NCBI GenBank assembly: GCA_050084985.1
Contig: JBITNC010000001.1
Coordinates: forward strand, 2,480,001-2,544,000
Reading direction: 5' to 3'
Origin: Nageia nagi
Taxonomy: Eukaryota; Pinophyta
Length of the DNA: 64,000 nucleotides
Position numbers and translations under genes: made by a program. Below are positions 57,541 through 64,000 of the stretch, piece after piece. The notes under the pieces were generated by a model. It did no database searches, had not been told where the DNA came from, and saw only the letters and a list, made by a program, of their open reading frames with translations. Each line of letters opens with the position of its first letter. Within the stretch, counting starts at the first letter, position 1.

Positions 57541-58845
57541 CAAACAATTGAAACTGATTACCTATTACATAAACATGGCCTATGTTAAATAGGCATACAA
57601 TGAAGGAGAGACCATGATTAGAGAGGACACGATATTGAATATCTATGGGTGAGTATTTACTATGCAAATATTTTGTAGGATTATGTGGATCTCATAATTA
57701 ATATCCAAATGTATGAGCATATTTCCTCATAGCAGATTTTTAAAGTCTAATAATTATATTTATGTAAATAGCTTAGTAGATACTTAATTTATTTATTCTA
57801 TCACCCACCCTTAAGTGATACTAGGAGGTAAAATAAATGCCATATTCATATATATGAGTCCCAAAATTAAGGTTTGATAAGGTACTCATTTACAATTGAT
57901 CCATAAATCTTTACTAAGATATGATGAAAAAACCATATGGGAGAAAAACCATCTACTATAAGAGAGAGAAGAAGAAGAAAGGAGGATGGAGAGGAATATG
58001 TCCTCGTAAATAACCCTAAGGAAAACTTCCAACACCCCAAGAAAGTAAGGTGATGCAAAGGTGTCTATAGCAATAACCCCCTTATGATAATTGCTATCAA
58101 GAGAGAATTGTAAAGGATCCATGTGATATCCCCAAAACACATAGATGCCTCATCATCATATTAAATATTTCCCACATGGAAGAAGGAATTCATGAGGTGT
58201 ACATTGAAAATCTTCCCACTTAATAAATATGAGGAGGGAATAATTTGAATTCTAGTACTTGTGATGATAAATGAAACTGTAAACTATACCAAAGTGAAGA
58301 TGTCACTAATAAACTAGGAAGTGTAAATTCTAAAAAATTATTTTTCTACTTCCAAAATGAAGAAGTAAAGGAAGCAAAAAGAGAAGAAAAATAAGCCTAA
58401 AAATAGTTTTTATAGTCTCCTAAAGAGATTCATCTAGTTGAATATAAAGGTGAGAGAATCTCATAAAACTCTTGATGCAAGATAAGTGAAGCATGAGAAG
58501 GCTCAAAGGAAGCAAGAGTAAGAGTACAAGGTGGTTCATCAAAACATGAAAGGCTCACCATAAGAGAGTACTCAAAATGATATAAATGAGAAAGACATGG
58601 AGGAATATAAAATAATGATATGAGCTGATCATGAAGGTCAACAACATCTAAAGCATGAGACTCTATAAAGAGAGAATTAAATCCATCTAACATATCCTTA
58701 TCAAATGTGGATAAAGAAAGATGATCTACATGTAGAGGCTCCAAATTATATGAATATGTAGTGGTGTCCTTCAACATAATATCCTCAAAATATGCACAAA
58801 GGATGGAAAAATCCATATGAGGGGAAGGTTTTGAATCCTAACATA
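57541..58845 (-). pseudogene. Unknown minus-strand reading frames
   Basis: Two open stretches, 57886-58140 (84 codons) and 58430-58816 (128 codons, rich in Ser, Leu, Phe and His, with S-F-E-P-S-H-A-S-L-I-L-H-Q-E-F-Y-E-I). I recognise no family. 58827-58843 (minus strand TTAGGATTCAAAACC) resembles the element 6 primer site and lies right beside an LTR, so this may be the start of another element of that family reading leftwards. A purine tract (minus strand AAGGGTGGGTGATAG) lies at about 57799-57813. Confidence 0.4.
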
Positions 58846-59354
58846 TGAAGGAACTAACACTATCAAGATAATTCCTAAACAACTAAGATCACATGAAAGC
58901 TCTCAAATTCACATCTAACAAATTCACACATAATACAATCTCACAAAGTAACTCAATATGTAAAGTGATTCCTCCAACTAAAAGTACATCCACTAACTAG
59001 ATCTTTACTTCATTCACAAATACAACTCTTTTACAATCCTCCTAATCTCAACTCCTACACTTCTATCCTATAGCATAACTTTACTCCACAATTGGTGTGT
59101 GATCACAAAGAGGGAGCCTTTTACTTATAGGCTAAAATCCCTTTTTAGATCACCCTTTTATCCAATGTACAAAAGCATGATATGCACATCCTTTTACCCA
59201 AGGGGCACGTTCATGACTTGGAGTGTAGGACAAGTTACATTATCATATTCACTTAAATCCTTAAGATATCAAATGATACCCTTAAGTATTAGTGAATTTA
59301 CATAGAATATTTAATACAACCTTTATAATAATGCATTATACATTCCATCCAACA
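58846..59354 (-). repeat. 3' LTR of copia element 10
   Basis: 509 bp, TGAAGGAACTAAC to CATCCAACA, full-length match to the element 6 LTRs. The purine tract AAGGGGGAG lies directly right (59355-59363), so it belongs to the minus-strand element on its right. Confidence 0.87.
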
Positions 59355-60143
59355 CTCCCCCTTAATGCAATATTGGGATAGAGTGAGTAAGAGAGAAGAA
59401 CAAGAGAAAGAGAGTTCTTCTCCAAACAGATACAATAGAGATGAAAACTTTTTACATATTTGTGAAGTAAGAAAGATCTAGTTTGAGACTCACTACTTTG
59501 CCAAATACAAGCATTAACCATAATCAATTTCAATGTACATGAAGTAGTCATCCAACTAGAAGTCATGAAGAGTCTCCAAGAGCTTACATACCTAAGGTAA
59601 GTAACCTACAATCTCAAAGAAACCTAAAATTCATTAGTAGCTCAAATAATAAGATCAGTTAGATGCATTATATTCATATCAACAAGGATAGATGAATCAA
59701 ACAAATACCATCATGAATTGATCAATGGTGCACTATAATTATGAATTTATCAATGGTGCACTATAATTCATCATGAAGATGCCATGAAAAAAACTTATAA
59801 TCACCTATTGTATATAAAACATGTGTTGATTATCATTACAAAATAGAGCATGCACATACAAGTTCCTCACATATGGATAACTGAACAATGCCAAAGGACA
59901 CATAAGAGTTCCTCACATATGGATAATTGAACAATGCCAAAATACAAATAAGAGTTCCTCACACATGGATAACTAAATAATGCAAGATTGGCCAATTTGT
60001 ACAATAAGTTCCTCATGTAGAGTGAACTTACCATGAAGGTGTACAATAAAATCAATAGTATATAGCATAAAATCCTCCTAGGGGTGAAGTTGTCATCACA
60101 AACATGAATTCAACATAAGAATTCAAACTTCACTCCACCTTGA
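59355..60143 (-). other. Non-coding 3' tail of element 10
   Basis: Corresponds to 27511-28327 of element 6. It holds a three-copy 46-bp array (59860-59986; units with GAGTTCCTCACATATGGATA) and a second purine tract near 60132-60143, partly decayed. No protein. Confidence 0.75.
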
Positions 60144-61560
60144 GGGAAACTTCACCAACCCAATAGCACCCCTTAGTTTATAGAATTGAGCTTCTAGGAG
60201 GGACTTAGTGAATAAATCAATAGAGTTCAAGGTGGATGGAAAATACTACAAGTGTATGATAAAAACCTTCTCCCTGAAAAAATGGGCATGGATTTGTACA
60301 TGTTTTATTCTCTGATGGAACACTATATTTTTAGCTAAAGAAATAGCCAACTAATTATCTGAAGAGATCAAAGATGAGCCACCTTGCTCATACCAAATTT
60401 ATTTTATAATATGCCTTAACCAAATGGCTTCCTATGCTACAATAGATATGGCATGATATTTAGCTTCTATGGTGGAAAGAGAAATAATAGGTTACTTCTT
60501 GAAAGCCCAAGAGATAGCACCTAAACCAATGCTAAACACATACATAGAGGTTAACTTCCTATCATCCCTATCTCCCCCATAGTCAAAATTTGAGAATCCA
60601 AAGAGAACAAATGAGGGCAACTTGGAATACTTGAGAGCAAGATCCTTAGTCCCTACAACATACCTTAAAATTTGCTTAATAGCATTGAGGTGCTCAACAT
60701 AAGGTTTTTGCAATATCTAGCTTGGATATAGTCAAATACAAAAGACTACTAATTAACTACCTATAAGCTGTAGTATTAGTTAATTGAGAGTTGGAGCTTA
60801 GAGAAATAATGATTCCAAAAGAGATTGGGATTGAATCATATCTACACTTCTCCATTCCAAACTTCTACAAGATATTTGATATATACTTAGATTGATTGAG
60901 GTAAGTACAATCCTTGTATTGATACACTTACATTCCAAGATAGTAGTGCAAGAGACCAAGATCAATCATTTCAAAAATTGCCTTAAGTTTGGATATGCAC
61001 TCTTAAATGATTTCATCATTGTTCTTAGTAATCAAAAGATCATCCACATAAAAGAGAATACCACATATTTTTCTTTATTGAGCACATATAGATTGGAATC
61101 AAAAAAACACTTGGAGAATCTAATGTCTATAAATTACCTTGAAATCTTTCTATACTAGGCACAAAGTGCTTGCTTAATTCCACACAAAGACTTCTTTAGC
61201 TTGCACACAAAGGACTCTTTACCTTCCATAATAAACCCTTCTAGTTGATTCATGAATATTTCCACATCCAAGTCACCATTGAGAAATGCACTCTTGACAT
61301 CAAGTTGAAAAACTTACCATCCTTGAACTACAAAAAGAGCAAGGATAACTCTCATAGTAGGCATCTTTGCCATATGAGTAAAAACATTTTCATAATCTAC
61401 ATCATATTTTTAATCAAAACCTTTATCTACTAACCTTGCCTTATATTTATCAATATATTCAACTAAATTGAACTTAACCTTGTAGAGCCACTTATTACCA
61501 ATCACATTATTATCATTGGAATAAGGAACCAAGTCCCAAATTTTATTTTTCATAAATGCC
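60144..61560 (-). pseudogene. Copia RT and RNase H, element 10
   Basis: RT motifs: Q-L-D-V-K-S-A-F-L-N-G-D-L-D-V-E-I-F-M-N-Q (about 61240-61305), C-K-L-K-K-S-L-C-G-I-K-Q-A (about 61165-61205), and an intact Y-V-D-D near 61035-61046. RNase H at 60300-60713 includes R-Y-V-V-G-T-K-D-L-A-L-K-Y and D-R-D-D-R-K-L-T-S. Multiple TAG/TAA stops. Same family as element 6. Confidence 0.83.
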
Positions 61561-61993
61561 TCCTACTCCACTTTTGTGGCTTCCATCTAGCACTCATGCT
61601 TAGAAGCTTCTTTGAAGGTTGAGGGCTCATGGTTGTTGTCAATATTGGTAATTAAGGATTTGTTCAAAGTCATGCTCCTTGTTACCCTTTATGTTAGAGA
61701 ATTTTGTTCTTATGGTGACTTATCTATATCAATATCCAACTAGCTAGGAGCAACTAAAGAGTCCTTTGGATCATCACCATTCTCATTAGAAGTAGATTCT
61801 TCAATAAGTTCATTGAACTTTACATCCATTAAAATGAATATTACTTTATAGGTTGGAGAGAAAATTCTATATCTTCTATGCTGATTGTTATAACTCACAA
61901 ATATGCATTTTTTAGCTCTTTATCCAACTTCTTCCTTTTCTCAAAAATAATGTAGGAGAAAGCTTCACAACCAAACACCCTAAGGTGAGAAAT
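61561..61993 (-). pseudogene. Integrase C-terminal part and RT linker, element 10
   Basis: Minus strand carries an acidic Asp/Glu/Ser linker (about 61640-61820) after the integrase C-terminal K-V-I-F-I-L-M-D-V-K-F-N-E-L region (about 61810-61850). The frame is cut at 61994 by the LTR of element 11 and continues beyond the right edge. Confidence 0.7.
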
Positions 61994-62505
61994 TGATAGA
62001 AATAATGGAGCTTATTATCCATGGTTTATTGATGTCAATATATAGCCTTGGGTTCTCAACAACCGAATCCACAAGGTTTACAAACTTACAAACAAGAAGT
62101 TAGAGAATTTATTATTCTCAACAACACTATATATCATAGCCATCTTAGTCCAAGAGAAGTATCTAAACATGGGATACCAATACTCCAAACATAGGTTAAA
62201 ACATGCCTAAGATGATAACAAACAAACCCCTAAAATATGAAGATAAAACAAACAGTAACAAGAAAGTTGTTACAAAAACAAACACATTCTGTCTGCACAT
62301 TATCATTTTCTCCACACAATGATTAATAGCGATCTTATAGGATCATCGACGATTGGCAAAAATCGGTGAGGATTGTAATCGGTGGCGATCGATGTAATCG
62401 GTGGCGATTGATGGCAATCGGTGGCGATCGGTGGCAATCTCTGTCATAGGTGGATTTATTCCAAAACATTGTAAAAACACATATTATGGAGTCAAAACTC
62501 CAACA
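61994..62505 (-). repeat. 3' LTR of copia element 11
   Basis: 512 bp, TGATAGAAATAATGG to CTCCAACA (minus strand TGTTGGAG...CTATCA). The right end is fixed by the purine tract. A CpG-rich 19-bp minisatellite lies at 62374-62440. The other LTR is beyond the window. Confidence 0.82.
62374..62440. repeat. CpG-rich 19-bp minisatellite in the element 11 LTR
   Basis: Units at 62374, 62393 and 62412 (core AATCGGTGGCGAT) and a partial fourth at 62431. CpG is rare elsewhere in the window. Confidence 0.9.
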
Positions 62506-64000
62506 TGCTCCCCCTTGATGCTGAGGGGACTAACTAGCAAGTCTCTTAGTATCATAAACCGAGTTTTGTTTACCCCCTTGGTAAATAAATCTGCTATATT
62601 CTCCTTGGTGTTGATGTGTTCCAAATCAACAATCTTTTTCTCCACCATGTCTCTGATGAAATGGTATTTCATATCAAAATGTTTGGACCTATTGTGATGT
62701 ACTGGATTGTTTGCAAGTTGAATTGCACTAGCATTATCACAAAACAACTTAGTAGCATCTCTTTTTTGCTCACGAAGTTCTTCAAGAATCTTTCTCAACC
62801 ATAATGCTTGGGTGCTTGCACTTGTGATTGCAATGTATTCTACCTCTGTAGAAGATAGTGCAACAGTTGTTTGCTTCTTAGAACTCCATGTGATTAGTCC
62901 TGATCCAATGTTGAAGCAATTTCTAGAAGTAGACTTTCTATCATCAATATTGCTTCCCCAATCTGAATCACTATAGCCAACAAGTTTTACCTTGCTTTCT
63001 TTGTAGTAATGGATGCCAAAACCAATGGTGCCTTTGATGTACCTCATGATCCTCTTGGTAGCCTTCATGTGAGTTTTGGTAGGTTCACTCATGTAGCTAG
63101 AAACAAAAGAAACAGCACATGCAATATCTGGATGAGTATTAGTGAGAAACATAAGACTCCCAACCATACTCCTATATGTGGTGACATCTACCCTTTCACT
63201 ACCATCTTCCTTACTCAATAACTCACCATGAGCAATTAGAGTAGGAACTGGTTTACAATTTTCCATGCCATATTTGGACAACATATCTTTGGCATATTTG
63301 GTTTGACAAATAAAAATTTCACTATCATTTTGATACACTTCCATACCTAGGAAATAATGCATGAGACCTAGGTCTTTCATATCAAACTCTTTCATCATAG
63401 ACTCTTTGAACTCTTCATTCATCCTATCATTACTTCCCATGTAAATCAAATCATCTACATACAAGCATACAATCATAATATCATTACATTTTTTTAAAAT
63501 AAAAGAGAGTAGGCTCACTCTTGCTTTTCACAAGACCATATTGATGAAAGTATCCATCAATCCTTGAGTACCAAGCTCTAGGAGCTTGTTTGAGGCCATA
63601 CAAGGCCTTCTTCAATTTGTAGACCATGTCCTCTTTGCCTTTGATCTCAAATCCTTGAGGTTGTTGTACATATACCTCTTCTTGTATGTATCCATTCAAG
63701 AATGCACTCTTCACATCAAGATGATGCACTCTCCATCCTTTTTGGGCAGCCAAGGATAGAACCAATCTAATTATCTCTTGCCTTGCAACGGGTGCAAAAG
63801 TCTCCTCATAATCGATGCCATACTTTTGAGTGAAACCTTTTGCCACTAGTCTTGCTTTGTGTTTTTGAATAGTTCCATTTGCATTATACTTTGTCTTGTA
63901 GACCCACTTGGAGCCTACTACCTTCTTTCCTTGTGGAAGCTCAACTAGCTCCCAAGTATCATTTTTCTTGATGGATTCCATCTCCTCTTACATTTCTTTC
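62484..64000 (-). pseudogene. Copia RT and RNase H, element 11 (cut by the right edge)
   Basis: Two long frames, 63981-63484 and 63518-62484, overlap. One base in a run of seven A near 63490 separates them; otherwise no stop is seen over 1.5 kb. RT: G-S-K-W-V-Y-K-T-K (about 63900), H-L-D-V-K-S-A-F-L-N-G (about 63700-63730), L-Y-G-L-K-Q-A-P-R-A-W-Y (about 63565-63600), intact Y-V-D-D near 63446-63457. RNase H: D-R-K-S-T-S-R (about 62925-62945), S-S-T-E-V-E-Y (about 62835-62855), C-D-N-A-S-A-I (about 62725-62745), then H-F-D-M-K-Y-H-F-I-R-D. Related to element 7. Nearly intact and the least decayed coding sequence here. Confidence 0.93.
62506..62516 (-). other. Polypurine tract of element 11
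   Basis: Minus strand AAGGGGGAGCA directly before the LTR start TGTTGGAG. The pol frame runs through it into the LTR. Confidence 0.85.

Noticed and set aside
1-64000. CRISPR arrays, bacterial operons, rRNA genes
   Set aside because: No regularly spaced repeats with unique spacers, no ribosome-binding or operon structure, no rRNA-like sequence; the content is plant retrotransposons.

Overview
The window is repeat-rich, AT-rich nuclear DNA of a land plant, almost certainly a seed plant with a very large genome. There is no intact host gene. The only host-gene-like sequence is a decayed pentatricopeptide-repeat (PPR) pseudogene at about 52.8-54.2 kb. Everything else recognisable is mobile-element DNA: one Ty3/gypsy element, at least eight Ty1/copia elements, two LTR elements without pol, one SINE, and LTR fragments. 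The old, deeply nested, rarely deleted elements would suit a gymnosperm (conifer or cycad type), but nothing here proves the species.

Layout. 1-5436: minus-strand Ty3/gypsy element 1 (gag, protease, an extra plant-type RNase H, RT, RNase H, integrase), running off the left edge and bounded on the right by LTR-like DNA (5522-6179). 7385-23386: plus-strand copia element 2, split by two insertions: minus-strand non-coding LTR element 3 (8267-13325, itself carrying a SINE at 8946-9201 in one LTR) and plus-strand copia element 4 (15900-20620, probable target duplication GTCCT/GTCCC). 26198-48346: minus-strand LTR element 5, whose internal part holds no pol but an odd acidic repetitive reading frame. 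Inside it lie minus-strand copia element 6 (27195-35216) and plus-strand copia element 7 (36300-45545), and inside element 7 lies minus-strand copia element 8 (38728-43744), the only complete and comparatively young element (477-bp LTRs, target duplication GGTAA). 48347-50750: purine-rich DNA encoding a Pro/Ser/Tyr/Gln-rich tract on the minus strand. 52830-54190: PPR pseudogene. 54863-57470: minus-strand copia element 9. 58846 to the right edge: minus-strand copia element 10, same family as element 6, split at 61994 by minus-strand copia element 11, the best preserved coding sequence in the window.

None of the elements appears able to move as it stands. The decay is mostly C-to-T/G-to-A. In element 8 nearly all in-frame stops are TAG where relatives carry CAG, and 25 of 26 LTR differences are transitions, as expected from methylated, silenced DNA. 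Nesting order and LTR divergence agree in each stack.

The observations I would check first are the plant-type RNase H placed upstream of RT in element 1, the [D/E]HS-repeat acidic frame of element 5, two independent copia elements in which the RNase H end runs directly into a second copy of the integrase zinc-finger segment, and a SINE with a matching empty site. All coordinates for decayed elements are approximate unless an LTR end or motif fixes them.
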